Of a stretch of DNA of 64,000 nt, positions 39,187-48,800 are shown piece by piece. Both the position numbers and the translations under genes were made by a program. Every line of letters starts with the position of its first letter. Within the stretch, counting starts at the first letter, position 1. The notes under the pieces are model-generated. The model made no database searches and was not told the DNA's origin. It saw only the letters and a list, made by a program, of their open reading frames with translations. The DNA comes from a virus: the IMG/VR virus record IMGVR_UViG_3300027320_000003, positions 1-64,000 of that record; one strand, written 5' to 3'.

Positions 39187-39381
39187 ATGAAATATTACAC
39201 GCCGTTCTTAGTTCCAACGCTGCTGATGTCGCTGCTTAAAATCGGCGGTTATCTTAGCCTAGGTTGGAAGTGGGTGCTACTACCAATTCTTATTCCCATC
39301 GCTGTTCAACTGTCCTTCCTGGCGATAGGGGTGCTCGTGCTCGTCGCTATGATGGTCCTTGTCTATTTTAACGAGTTATAA
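39187..39381 (+). CDS. Small two-helix membrane protein
   Basis: A 64-residue product starting four bases after the previous stop. Two hydrophobic segments (VPTLLMSLLKIGGYLSL and PIAVQLSFLAIGVLVLVAMM) with few charges. Size would suit a small holin-like or membrane-remodelling protein, but it lies far from the endolysin and behind an early promoter. Confidence 0.55.
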   Translation: MKYYTPFLVPTLLMSLLKIGGYLSLGWKWVLLPILIPIAVQLSFLAIGVLVLVAMMVLVYFNEL

Positions 39382-39384
39382 CCT

Positions 39385-39567
39385 ATGGACGAAAAACCAC
39401 GACACATTTGCAAGATCTTCTGGAAGGGTCAGGATCGAATCATCGACTCCCACGAGGACTCAAATGCCATATTGATTACCGCTAATGGCATACCACTAGA
39501 CCATAACGACCAGCTCTTTCAATATCTCATGAAGGAAGGTTTTCTGGACGGAGTCACGGATGCCTGA
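39385..39567 (+). CDS. Small unknown protein
   Basis: A 60-residue acidic product (HICKIFWKGQDRIIDSHED). It starts three bases after the previous TAA and overlaps the Fpg-type gene by eight bases. Function unknown. Confidence 0.5.
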   Translation: MDEKPRHICKIFWKGQDRIIDSHEDSNAILITANGIPLDHNDQLFQYLMKEGFLDGVTDA

Positions 39568-40342
39568 GGTAGCTGAGGCGGCGTGTTTCGCGGACAAGGT
39601 TAGATCGTTCAATGGTTGCACATTAGACAGTGTCCAATACGGTGCTCTATATTCGCGACCAAAATCTGACCGAGGTCGTACCGTACGGGCCGGCTGGAAA
39701 ATAAGCTCCATCTTCTCGTACGGTAAATCAGTCTATATCTGTAGCGAAGACGACGATATTCTGACGATCCGGTGGAACATTCGATTTCAATTTGGCATGA
39801 GTGGTAGCCTAGCGGTTATTGCACCAGACCAGTTTCTTCCAATTCATACCCATGCCATTCTCTATTTCAGTGATGGTCAGAGAATCGCCTACGTTGATCC
39901 ACGCCGGTTTGGCCGAGTGTCATATACGCAGACTCCGAAGACGGTATTTCGCCTTGTCGCATGCCCACTTCATGATAAGGCAACAGACTTATTTTCAAGG
40001 TTAGCGGCGGCCCAAACATACCGGCCGCACTATTCGATATCTAGAGCGCTGATGAGCCAGAGGTATGTCTACTGTGGAAACTATATGAAGAGTGACGCGC
40101 TGGCCATAGCTGACATCCACCCGTCTACTAATGTATCAGACATCGATGATAGACGCCTTATGAATCTAGCGCATGCGTTAGTGGAGGTTACAAGGAAGAG
40201 TTATGAGGCAGGCGGGCACACCATCCATACCTACAGAGGTGGAGGTTACGAGCCCGTGATTTACGGGAGAAAAGAATATAGGGGTGTTGCCGTCAAAAAA
40301 TTAAAGACCGATGACGGTCGGTCTAGTTACACAATTCTCTAG
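39560..40342 (+). CDS. Fpg/Nei-type DNA glycosylase with a cysteine-free finger
   Basis: A 260-residue protein beginning MPEVAEAACFADKV, so after Met removal the catalytic N-terminal Pro2 and Glu3 are in place. Further landmarks: SYGKSVYI, RFQFGMSGSL, YVDPRRFGRV, and the H2TH region YCGNYMKSDALAIADIHPS. The C-terminal finger (VIYGRKEYRGVAVKK, then GRSSYTIL) keeps the strand and final Arg-Ser pattern but lacks the four zinc cysteines, as in zincless-finger Nei-like enzymes. It would remove oxidised bases and nick DNA. Confidence 0.82.
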   Translation: MPEVAEAACFADKVRSFNGCTLDSVQYGALYSRPKSDRGRTVRAGWKISSIFSYGKSVYICSEDDDILTIRWNIRFQFGMSGSLAVIAPDQFLPIHTHAILYFSDGQRIAYVDPRRFGRVSYTQTPKTVFRLVACPLHDKATDLFSRLAAAQTYRPHYSISRALMSQRYVYCGNYMKSDALAIADIHPSTNVSDIDDRRLMNLAHALVEVTRKSYEAGGHTIHTYRGGGYEPVIYGRKEYRGVAVKKLKTDDGRSSYTIL

Positions 40343-40461
40343 CGTTTCTGGTCTCCGCTCTTCGAACTTACTTTTTGCATCTCATTCGCGAGTACACGGA
40401 GTTTGGGCTCCGTAACGGGAACTTTGAAGGTTTCGTACAGATGGCGCAGGTCTTTTAACAT
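40339..40461 (-). CDS. Small helical protein, convergent with the glycosylase
   Basis: A 40-residue product (MLKDLRHLYETFKVPVTEP, ending KVSSKSGDQKR). GGA lies six bases before the ATG. The stop shares a CTAG palindrome with the stop of the glycosylase gene on the other strand. It follows the 40481 gene after 19 bases. Short but well placed. Confidence 0.4.
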   Translation of the reverse strand: MLKDLRHLYETFKVPVTEPKLRVLANEMQKVSSKSGDQKR

Positions 40462-40480
40462 ATGGATTCCTTTGGTTGGG

Positions 40481-40756
40481 CTATCCAGCCAGATAGGCTG
40501 ATATTAAGAGTTTCCTACTCCTCTGCTCCGATCGGAGTTGCTTGACATAGGAAACAAAAAGAGCGTTGCTAGTGCCAGACATAGATCTGGCTATCGAAGT
40601 GATTCCGCGGTTAATGGCGTCTGGCATACTCTTAGCGTAGAACGCCTTTCGGAGAATTTCTTTGCCGTTTTTTCTGGCGACAACCACCCAGGGATCAGTG
40701 GATGAATCGCCGGGCATGTCGAATCCAGGTTGCGCGTCACCTTCTAGGATCTTCAT
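40481..40756 (-). CDS. Small unknown protein
   Basis: A 91-residue alpha/beta product (WVVVARKNGKEILRKAFYAK), basic towards the end. Overlaps the upstream gene by ATGA. Function unknown. Confidence 0.55.
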   Translation of the reverse strand: MKILEGDAQPGFDMPGDSSTDPWVVVARKNGKEILRKAFYAKSMPDAINRGITSIARSMSGTSNALFVSYVKQLRSEQRSRKLLISAYLAG

Positions 40757-41016
40757 ATGGTTGGGTCATCCGCACGTTTTACTCGAATATCGCGGTAATT
40801 CTTAATCGTTACTTCACTCCGCCAAAAATTCCAGCAATCGTCGAGTGCATTCTCAACTACATCCATATTGGCACCACGAAGCCTGAACCATTGCCGGCAT
40901 TCCTCGGCGTCAAGATCAAAGACTTCACCATTCTCGAGTGTCAGCTCAACCGTCTCACCACCCGGACAACCAGGCTCGCGGTACATCTTAACAAGCATTG
41001 GTCCGGTAGTGCTCAT
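40753..41016 (-). CDS. Small unknown protein with WNFWRSEVTI motif
   Basis: An 87-residue product starting directly after the TAG of the 41017 gene. Acidic centre (VFDLDAEECRQWFRL) and CWNFWRSEVTI near the C-terminus, like SWNYWRDNSTI of the 11366 gene. Function unknown. Confidence 0.55.
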   Translation of the reverse strand: MSTTGPMLVKMYREPGCPGGETVELTLENGEVFDLDAEECRQWFRLRGANMDVVENALDDCWNFWRSEVTIKNYRDIRVKRADDPTI

Positions 41017-41532
41017 CTAGTTTCCGAGTAGGTTTCTCATCGCAGAGCATACGGTGTGCGAACTCTTTGGATTAAAGTGGTATTTCGTCTCAAGGCTAGC
41101 AATCGATGCTGGATCAAAACTCGTGATTAAACTGCCATCCGCGCCGGCTCCCATCGACTCCATAGTTCTCTTGGCCAATTCAACAGGGTTAACGTTTGGA
41201 ACGGGTGATGGATTTTGAACTGTTCGCGTCGGTGTTTGTGGGTTATTTCTACCGAGAACAGTGTCAAGAGCAGGACTATGAACAACAGTCTGCGCTGGCG
41301 CCAATGGAACATCCCAGCTTGGTGTGCAATTCGGTGGTGACAGGCTCCAGGTTGTGCTCATCAGATCCGGGGTAGTTGGACGTTCGTCCTTCTTAAATTC
41401 CTGGTCGTTACTCAATCCAATGGCCTGATCCGCTAATTCAACACCCTTAACCTCAGCCGCGTCATTTGGGATAATAGACGTCTTTTTACTGCCGGTGGCG
41501 TTTTCGCAAAGTTTTTTAATTAAATCACTCAC
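41017..41532 (-). CDS. Low-complexity Pro/Thr/Asn-rich protein
   Basis: A 171-residue product with GTG start and AGAGG eight bases before it. The centre is Pro-rich and disordered (PPNCTPSWDVPLAPAQ, NPQTPTRTVQNPSPVP). Short helical ends; N-terminus SDLIKKLCENATG. It may be a linker or scaffold-like virion protein. First gene of a four-gene minus-strand unit down to 40339. Confidence 0.52.
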   Translation of the reverse strand: MSDLIKKLCENATGSKKTSIIPNDAAEVKGVELADQAIGLSNDQEFKKDERPTTPDLMSTTWSLSPPNCTPSWDVPLAPAQTVVHSPALDTVLGRNNPQTPTRTVQNPSPVPNVNPVELAKRTMESMGAGADGSLITSFDPASIASLETKYHFNPKSSHTVCSAMRNLLGN

Positions 41533-41566
41533 ATTGTACCTCTTGTTATAAATACAGCGCGCTATG

Positions 41567-41572
41567 TATTCT
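41567..41572 (+). promoter_or_regulatory. TATTCT element before the glycosyltransferase gene
   Basis: TATTCT followed by six bases and ATG 41579, as in class A promoters, but no good TTTCCA stands 16 bases upstream. Confidence 0.45.
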
Positions 41573-41578
41573 TAAGGT

Positions 41579-42364
41579 ATGTCGCGCCTCTTATCTATCT
41601 TGACCTACAACCGATATAGTTCATTAGACCACCTGCTTGACACGGTGCCAAAGGGTTACTACGACGAGGTTAGAATCTACGACGACGCATCTTTTCAGGA
41701 AAATGGGCAATCTCATTACCGTAAAGAACCGCCGATTCACATTGGATATAATTACGAGCTATGGAATTACCGTGGAGCAACCATCCGGTTAAACCTGACT
41801 AATGTAGGCGTGGCTGGCAATAGCAACCTAGCCCTGAAGGATTGGAGCCTATCAGACCATAACGAGATTCACCTCCTAAACGACGACATCGAATTTATTG
41901 GTGTTCCACGTAGGATAGACTACTCCGAGTGCAAACTGTGGCTATTGAACCAAACAGCGTTTGAGGCTGAGGAGGACCACGGAGATTACATTATACCGAC
42001 ACAGATATTCGGTGGCGCTCTCCTGATGACCCGAGAGGTGCTTGACTGCATTGGGTACATGGATACAAAATTTGGCCGATTTGGCTTTGAGCACATTGAT
42101 TATACAAACCGTGCAATGTTCTCTGGGCTAACAAACATTAATGGAGTTTCACGGCGTGGCCCAAGCCTAAAGGATGGCGAGAGCGGATTCAGATATACCG
42201 ATGTTCAACCGTCTGTCCTTGGAGATGAGCGGCTGTCACTCGAGGATCATAGCAGACGGGCTATGCAATCCACCGATTACATCACCTCTGGTTTCTACCG
42301 TGCATGCCGATTCTACCCGGAGATCATCGCCGGCAATAGTTGTCGCGCCGTAGCCTCCGCCTAA
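41579..42364 (+). CDS. GT-A type glycosyltransferase
   Basis: A 261-residue protein with a family-2-like fold: ILTYNRYSSLDHLLDTV at the N-terminus, RIYDDAS near 30, LTNVGVAGNSNLALKDW near 75-90, and LLNDDIEFIG near 100 with the metal-binding Asp pair. FGGALLMTREVLDCIGYMD near 143-160 and the HIDYTNRA stretch form the acceptor side. It probably glycosylates phage DNA, virion proteins or host surface sugars. It stands alone before a two-way terminator. Confidence 0.75.
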   Translation: MSRLLSILTYNRYSSLDHLLDTVPKGYYDEVRIYDDASFQENGQSHYRKEPPIHIGYNYELWNYRGATIRLNLTNVGVAGNSNLALKDWSLSDHNEIHLLNDDIEFIGVPRRIDYSECKLWLLNQTAFEAEEDHGDYIIPTQIFGGALLMTREVLDCIGYMDTKFGRFGFEHIDYTNRAMFSGLTNINGVSRRGPSLKDGESGFRYTDVQPSVLGDERLSLEDHSRRAMQSTDYITSGFYRACRFYPEIIAGNSCRAVASA

Positions 42365-42370
42365 CAAAAA

Positions 42371-42394
42371 TAGCCCAATCAACCGATTGGGCTA
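42371..42394. terminator. Bidirectional intrinsic terminator
   Basis: TAGCCCAATC, loop AACC, GATTGGGCTA: a perfect 10-bp stem, with an A run before it and CTATT after it. It lies between two convergent genes and would stop transcripts from both sides. Confidence 0.8.
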
Positions 42395-42418
42395 CTATTC
42401 GCCGTGGAGGAGCAGAAA

Positions 42419-42832
42419 TTAACGTAGGATTGAAGGATAGCTAGTATCTTCACGATCAAAGGATTCAGTTGCCCATGCATTGTTTGAATTAAACAACAGG
42501 GTAACTTGTCCTTTATTCAGAGTACCACGAACCTCTAGGAAGTATTTCGAGCTATTGAACGTTGTTACAATTTGACCGTTAGGTTTGATTGTGTATGTGG
42601 CAATTTGCGTGCGAGTACCGGATGATGTGATATCGTCTGTTTCGTCAATAGCGAATCCGATGTCGTTGGCCGTATCATTGAAAGCTGTCATTGAGACTAG
42701 GTCAAGATTGGTGCTACGTCCAACAGCATTATCCTGCAGGGACGAGAAACGCATTGTACGTGATCCGATATAGACTTGTCCACGCGCACTCCAGCTACGA
42801 GGATTAGGGGATGGATAGACTGATGCATTCAT
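42419..42832 (-). CDS. Unknown beta-rich virion-type protein
   Basis: A 137-residue product starting three bases after the previous stop (TAACCCATG). Strand-rich with QVYIGSRTMRFSSLQDNA and TATYTIKPNGQ-type turns (here QIATYTIKPNGQ). The block around it is structural, so a capsid-decoration or fibre role is possible. No family recognised. Confidence 0.55.
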   Translation of the reverse strand: MNASVYPSPNPRSWSARGQVYIGSRTMRFSSLQDNAVGRSTNLDLVSMTAFNDTANDIGFAIDETDDITSSGTRTQIATYTIKPNGQIVTTFNSSKYFLEVRGTLNKGQVTLLFNSNNAWATESFDREDTSYPSILR

Positions 42833-42835
42833 GGG

Positions 42836-44344
42836 TTATGCCTTTTCCAATTCAAGTTCATCTGACTCTTCTTCCTTGCCTGTCTCTTCGTCCGAGGACT
42901 CTTCATCCTCATTTTCCTCTTCATCCTTTGGAACAGGAGGCAATTCAAGCTTCTCATCCTCGTCCTCTGGAACCGTAGGTTCAGTGGCAGTTGAGTTTAG
43001 GTCAACAAGCGCTGCAAGGAGTTCTTTAATCGACTGAAGCAACTCGAGTGCTGCATCACCCTGTTGGTCCTCTACGGCCAATGGTTCGGCTTGCACAATG
43101 TTGTCAACGACTTGAATCTCTTCTTCGAATAGTGGTTTCATATCTCTTTTTTCCTTGTAATAACTACTGCCTAAACTCTCCTGCGCCCGCGTTGGTGCTG
43201 GCGGCGGAGATCCTACTGAACTGTTACCTGCGACTGGCACTGGTGGAGGAGTCGGTGTGTGAACAGTTCCACCGATATTCTGCGGTCGCTGCTGCCGATA
43301 GGCGGCTCCACCAACGTTACCCGGACCAATTGACACTGATGGATTATTCTTAACAAGTCGTCCAAGACGGCGACTATCCTCTGGAGTTGTTCCAGGGAAC
43401 TGCGAAATGGTACCAAAAATGTAGTTTCGCAGGGCCAGAAGATGTTTGCAAAGGCCTGGGCGGCTACCTGGATTGGTGATCCGTGGCGCGCGATTCAACG
43501 ATTTATTTGCACTACCCTGTCCAACCTTACCGCTACCACGTTGCTTGTTGGCCCATGCCCAACGGAATTTATAGTCTGGGCAAGTGCAGTCAACTTCGCA
43601 CTCAACCTTGTCTAATGGATTGTTTGGGTTGCGTGGCTTAAAGAACCGGATGTAACCCTTCTGCCGTTGACCGGTGGTGCTATCCATCGATTTGAAATTG
43701 AAGAAATAATACATGGTGCCTTCATAGGCCTCCACGTCGAGGCTAGGACCACGGACATTATTAGCACGAAGTAACCGCTTTGGTTCACTAACCCGGAAGA
43801 GCTCGCGGTATGAAAGGCGCTCGCAGATCAGTTTAGAAGCAATCTTGCTGGATTCACCGAGTACCGAGTCAACCGCAGTCGTCGTGTGCCAACTGGCCAG
43901 CAACTCCTCCTTCGGAACCGGGTTGTCGCCGCAGTAGAAATCGCCACCTACGCTGGCGGGTCCGCTTGTGAGGCTGGTAAGCTGGTTGTTAGTGCAGTAG
44001 AAATTGCCGCCTACGGTGGTGGGTGCGCCTGTGAGGCTGATGAGCCCGTTGTAGTGGCAGTTGAAATCGCCACCTACGGTGGTGGGTCCGCCTGTGAGGC
44101 TAGTAAGTTTGTTGTCGTCGCAGTAGAAATCGCCACCTACGGTGGTGGGTGCGCCTGTGAGGCTAGTGAGCCGGTTGTCGTCGCAGCTGAAATCGCCGGT
44201 TACCTTGCGGAAGCGCACTGGTAGGGCGGTTAGCCTAAGACCGCTAAAATCAACATCTCCATCAACTGAAACCGTGCCATCGTCATGGTAGGTGATTATA
44301 CCTTCGATAAGCTTAAGGTATTTTGGTGGAATTTCAGCTTTCAT
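42836..44344 (-). CDS. LRR-like repeat plus SWIM zinc finger protein with acidic tail
   Basis: A 502-residue protein. Residues ~50-140 are four and a part copies of a 21-residue repeat (GDF-x-C-x-x-N-x-L-TSLTG-x-P-TTVG), a leucine-rich-repeat variant. DSVLGESS near 158 resembles a T4-type protease site. CTCPDYKFRW near 258 and GLCKHLLALR near 298 give the CxC...CxH of a SWIM zinc finger. Then a Pro/Gly-rich linker and a Glu/Asp tail of ~55 residues. It has its own late box. It could be a core or scaffold-associated head protein; this is inference. Confidence 0.65.
   Translation of the reverse strand: MKAEIPPKYLKLIEGIITYHDDGTVSVDGDVDFSGLRLTALPVRFRKVTGDFSCDDNRLTSLTGAPTTVGGDFYCDDNKLTSLTGGPTTVGGDFNCHYNGLISLTGAPTTVGGNFYCTNNQLTSLTSGPASVGGDFYCGDNPVPKEELLASWHTTTAVDSVLGESSKIASKLICERLSYRELFRVSEPKRLLRANNVRGPSLDVEAYEGTMYYFFNFKSMDSTTGQRQKGYIRFFKPRNPNNPLDKVECEVDCTCPDYKFRWAWANKQRGSGKVGQGSANKSLNRAPRITNPGSRPGLCKHLLALRNYIFGTISQFPGTTPEDSRRLGRLVKNNPSVSIGPGNVGGAAYRQQRPQNIGGTVHTPTPPPVPVAGNSSVGSPPPAPTRAQESLGSSYYKEKRDMKPLFEEEIQVVDNIVQAEPLAVEDQQGDAALELLQSIKELLAALVDLNSTATEPTVPEDEDEKLELPPVPKDEEENEDEESSDEETGKEEESDELELEKA
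43920..44197 (-). repeat. 63-bp tandem repeats coding 21-residue LRR-like units
   Basis: Near-identical DNA units with GCCACCTACGGTGGTGGG blocks repeated at a 63-bp period. The repeats keep frame and code for the GDFxC...TTVG units, so they are coding repeats with recent duplication. Confidence 0.8.
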
Positions 44345-44347
44345 CTG

Positions 44348-44356
44348 CTATAACTA
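44348..44356 (-). promoter_or_regulatory. Late-promoter box TAGTTATAG, minus strand
   Basis: Minus strand TAGTTATAG, three bases, ATG at 44344. It matches the late class and lies within the last codons of the upstream gene. Confidence 0.55.
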
Positions 44357-45805
44357 CGACGCAATAACCGTTACTGTTGTGTTACGGATGGTTGTCCGTG
44401 AAGGGATCTCCGAGTCTACCACCGTGAGAATTACTGAGTAGGTTCCAGGGCTAACGGACGATAGCGTACGGTTGATTTGAACCACACCCTTTCCAGTAGC
44501 CAATGTTCCAGACTCAACGTAGCCATCCCAGAACTGCCACGAGTAATCAATAGAACGGCCATGCGTATCATATACACCGGCCTGAAGGATAACCTCGTCG
44601 TTCTGTCCAATCGTTAAGTCGTGGCTCTGAATAAAACGGAGTGGAGATTCAAACGTTAGCGCCTCACCGGAGGCCTGCAGGACGTAGGTTTTACCGGCGT
44701 TGCTTAGCCCAGACTTAATTCGAGTAGATGCTCCAGAGACTAGATCGGTGCTCTCGCTTAGGGTTACGCTGCGCGGCCAGTATAATTGAAAGCTAACACG
44801 CTGACCGACAGTTGCCGTCCAATTGTTGACGACGCACTCGGTGAGCGTAATTTGGCAAACTCCAGATCCAATCGTCTTCGTCAGAATCGTACCGTCTATT
44901 GAGGCCAACCCGAGCGATAGTCGTAGCTTGCGATCCGTAAGGTATACCTCACTGAGATAATCCGTGGCATCAACCAGCTGCGCACCAGCATAGAGTTGCA
45001 CATTGATCGACAGGTACACCACTCCGAAGGAGGTGATAACCACATTGAATTGCCCAGCCGAAATCAACGGTTGATAGTCAGAGGCCAGTACCGTCGTTCT
45101 AGCATCGTAGAGACCGTTGGTTCGTTCATCGGTTTGGCCAACCAGCGCTACTCGCATTGGTGAGGCTGGTAATAACCTGGAGAGAACTACCGCCGAGTCA
45201 TCCGATAGATCTACGCCATCGACGCTTGCTACACTTCCAACCGGTGTAACGTCCGTTGTGGAGGCTACATTTGCGTCCTTAATCCAAATCGTCGGTGCCA
45301 CCACCACGCGCGAGGATTCTATCGACGACACTTCGATTGGCTTTGGTGATATTCCGTAGAGGTTAAAGAAGCTCGTAGTCGTTGCACCTGTTGCACTAGC
45401 GGCAATAACTTCAAAACGAATAACAGGCCTATCAACCACGATCGAGATACTGCCGGCGGTTGAATACGTAACTCCGTCAATTTTCCATGTCGTGGAGACG
45501 ACAGCCACTGAGTTGTCAAATTCAGCAGACAGGAGTGACGAGTATGGAATAACCTCCCAGTTTCTGGTTGGAACAATTCCAGTGAAAATTGGAACTGGAC
45601 TCACCGAGATGTTAAAGCTCTCTGACGCACTAGAGCCGTCCGGTTGAACAGCGACTACCGTATATGATAGCGAGCCAGACCGGGTGAGTGTCTTCTCCGT
45701 GACAGGGATGTTAGTTGTCTTATTCTGTCCATCCCAAAAGCTCCATACATAGACCGCGCCAGCAACGGTAGTAGCTGTTAATGTTACGGTATCACCGACG
45801 TTCAT
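44354..45805 (-). CDS. Beta-sandwich (Ig/PKD-like) structural protein
   Basis: A 483-residue protein. The first ~75 residues have VTLTATTVAGAVYVWSFWDG and the C-terminal ~90 have DEVILQAGVYDTHGRSIDYS, then WQFWDGYVESGTL and a VVDSE strand: two PKD-like domains with the family's W-x-F-x-D-G turn. Domains between are strand-rich. The start overlaps the 1600-residue gene by ATGA and has GGAG before it. Probably fibre or baseplate decoration binding sugars or protein. Confidence 0.65.
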   Translation of the reverse strand: MNVGDTVTLTATTVAGAVYVWSFWDGQNKTTNIPVTEKTLTRSGSLSYTVVAVQPDGSSASESFNISVSPVPIFTGIVPTRNWEVIPYSSLLSAEFDNSVAVVSTTWKIDGVTYSTAGSISIVVDRPVIRFEVIAASATGATTTSFFNLYGISPKPIEVSSIESSRVVVAPTIWIKDANVASTTDVTPVGSVASVDGVDLSDDSAVVLSRLLPASPMRVALVGQTDERTNGLYDARTTVLASDYQPLISAGQFNVVITSFGVVYLSINVQLYAGAQLVDATDYLSEVYLTDRKLRLSLGLASIDGTILTKTIGSGVCQITLTECVVNNWTATVGQRVSFQLYWPRSVTLSESTDLVSGASTRIKSGLSNAGKTYVLQASGEALTFESPLRFIQSHDLTIGQNDEVILQAGVYDTHGRSIDYSWQFWDGYVESGTLATGKGVVQINRTLSSVSPGTYSVILTVVDSEIPSRTTIRNTTVTVIAS

Positions 45806-48800
45806 GAGAGCTCCAAGGAATTTTGTTTTTCATTCGTACTCATGGTTAACAACAGCGCTGTCGGAGATTTGCTTGAATTAAAATTTTGTTCAGCGTACAA
45901 GGTTGACTCGTGATTTGATTCAACATTGCCATCCAAATCCCACTGGCTGCGCCATCCGCCAGGTACAGCTGAGTCATAACCAGCGTCAGGGTCAATAACC
46001 TGGCTTGCTCGAACAGGGTTGTAATCAATCTTATAGATCACTGCCTTGCGTTGGTTTACTTTGATCCCGTGCAACAGCAGGGTACGTCGCTCCACTCCAT
46101 TAATGCGCAGCGAATTGCTCCAGTAGATATTGGTTGTCCACGAGCCACCAGTTGACCCACCGATGGTGACGTCAAATCGGTAAACAGTACGTCTAAGAGA
46201 AATCATGAACGACGCTTGGGTTGACGCACCACCAACCACGACGTCTGTAACCTGCGCATCCATACCATCGATAGTTGGTAACTCCCTAAATCCAACCTGC
46301 AACCAGCGGTAGGTGTATGGTCCACCAAGACGATTATTACCGATGAGTTCAAGTCCGCCTGCCTCCACCACCGCTGGCATCGAGTTAAGCCGTGTTAGGA
46401 GTTCAAGACCGGAGATGTTTGCGTCATACGCTTGACTTCTATCCGTCTTCCATGAGAAGATGAAACTCTGATTGCCATCGCGTAGGGCCGTCTTAGTTAC
46501 CACATGGTTACTGTCGATTGTTACCTCGAGATTAAATCCAAAGAAATCTTCGTCTGGAGTGCCGTACAACGATAGGTCAAGCTCAACAACGTATCTACCG
46601 GGCGATAAGATTCCAGTACCTGCGATGGAGATATTCCCAGATGTGTCGCGTGCCACGGCTCCGAGCGCTAATCCAACGGTGGTTGGATTAATCCAGATGC
46701 TTGAATTGTTTGCGACGGAGGCGTCATTTAGCGTTAAACTCTGCTTTCCAACATACTCTCCATAGAGGAATACCGGTGGAGGCGTGGTGGCTAGTGCTGC
46801 TCCATCACCAACAACAGGTGTGCCAGAGGACTCTGTGACAACGAGGCTGCCTGAGGTGTCACCGAGAATCGTGGTACCAATGCTTCTATACTCCTTCAAT
46901 TGGAGACTCTGTGCAGCACTTGGCGACAACCAGCGAAGACTACCGCTGTCATTTTGAACCGCGGCCCGTTCAGCATAGAGATATGGAATAGGGTCGGTAG
47001 TTACGCCGATCGCGTATACAACATCACCCTGTTTGTGGTAAACACGTCGGCGAATTGGGTTGGTTGCTCCAACCGCGTAGGTGCCAAGAGAACCAGGAAC
47101 GTATTGCCATACGTCGTTATCGTAGAACCAGGATCCCTCGTTGTCCTCGTCAAGACCACCAAAATACCAGCTACTCTCAGCCTGTAGTAATGCCAGCGTA
47201 GAGACCGCCGGTGTAGGAAATGCTTGGGTTGACTCAACCGGTATTCCTGGCCAATTGTAGGTGTTACGCTTATAACCAGAGACACTGGAGTTCCGCCACT
47301 TTAGGCTTGACTCTGGATAGACGGAGGAAATGGTGCAGGTGTTCTCCGCCCACCCGCCATCAACCTGCAGACCATCAACCATCCCAAGTGTGCGGCTCTC
47401 CGCTCGCACCGGTCCATCGCCAAGTCCAACGCGTTCAGAGTCATCGTGTCCAGAGAACTCGGCGATTGGGGTGTAGCGAAGTTGCTCGCCAGTAAAAATG
47501 TACCCATAATCAAAGGTGTCTAGTGATGGGTAGACGTACCCGTACGGCGTTGTTTCGAGGCGGTAACGAACACCGCCGGAGACTTCACCAACCTCGGCGT
47601 ATGCCTCGGCAATCATAATCGGTCTAACGTTTGGACGGCGAACAACGTCCATCTGGGCCGTTGTTTTTGCCACTCGCCAAATCATAAGGTCAGAGAAAAG
47701 GTTTAATCCATAGGATGTAGTGACAACCGGTGATGCCGTTTCGTCGGTGATAAGAACGCTGTTTTGAACAGGGGTGTGATCCGTGTACGCACTGACATAA
47801 CCACCGGTCTTGTAGCTCCAGGTGTGACTAACCGAGGACATCACAACGGGGTTGATTGAGATTAGGCGAAGCAGCTCTTCACCATCAGAAACGAGAGCGC
47901 CAGCGGTTGCTCTCCACGAGGATGAGATTGGCACCCAAACGCCAGAGTTAACAGAGTAGATGTCATTCTCAATTGAGTTGGTCTGCCCGTACGCAAGAAC
48001 ACGATCACCACTACCGAGTCCAACAGGTATGCCAGAGAGTGTAACATTCGATGAATACGACCGCTTTATGTCAACAGTTGAACTTACGTCAACAGGAGAG
48101 ATGGAGAGATATACGTGTTTCCAAACATCCACTGTTAGCGTTGTTGACAGCAGGTATGTGTTATCGTATTTCAACGATAGCGACGTACCGGCGAGCACCC
48201 ATTCCCATTTCCCATAGGATGCAACCGTACCACTACTGGATGATAAGGTTTTTGGGCGAATCCAAAAAGCAAAAGTCCATGATGGAGTAATTTCCTGCGG
48301 CAAATATCGTATTGCCCGCCCATCCTGCGCCGACACAACCCAACCGCGGTCCTCATCCCAAACCCGGTCACTCTCAATAACTGTGCTCTGATAGAGACCG
48401 GAGCTAAGATCCTCGGGCGTAACCGCGTGGGTTCCAAGATCCTCAACGATAAATCCGTCATCCGGATGATCACCGAACCGCAACCAGGTGTCAAGTCCTT
48501 CCTGAAATGGTGCGGAGGTAAAACTCAGCGCGTCAGCAACTAGGGTGCGCCCGATGGCGTATGGTTTAAATCCGTCGACAGTTACTCTTTTCTCACAGAT
48601 ACCGCCTGCTGTGGATGTAATCAAACGTGGTCGTCGACCCTGACTATTAATCGCCAGAATTTGGGAGCTACCACCTAGACCGTCAACAGTTAGCGTTTGA
48701 CTGTGCTGGACATACTCGCTATCAATATTGTCATATGAATACCCGGTGTCCATCCCGTCAAGACGAATAGGGCGGACGGTTATGATCCCATCCTTTAGAC

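Noticed and set aside
41547-41554. TATAAATA on the plus strand as a T4-type late promoter
   Set aside because: A single occurrence, with a TATTCT element closer to the ATG. The late genes here use TAGTTAAT-like boxes.
43920-44197. Regularly spaced repeats as a CRISPR array
   Set aside because: The 63-bp units are coding, keep frame, and have no unique spacers between short repeats. No CRISPR array is seen in the window.
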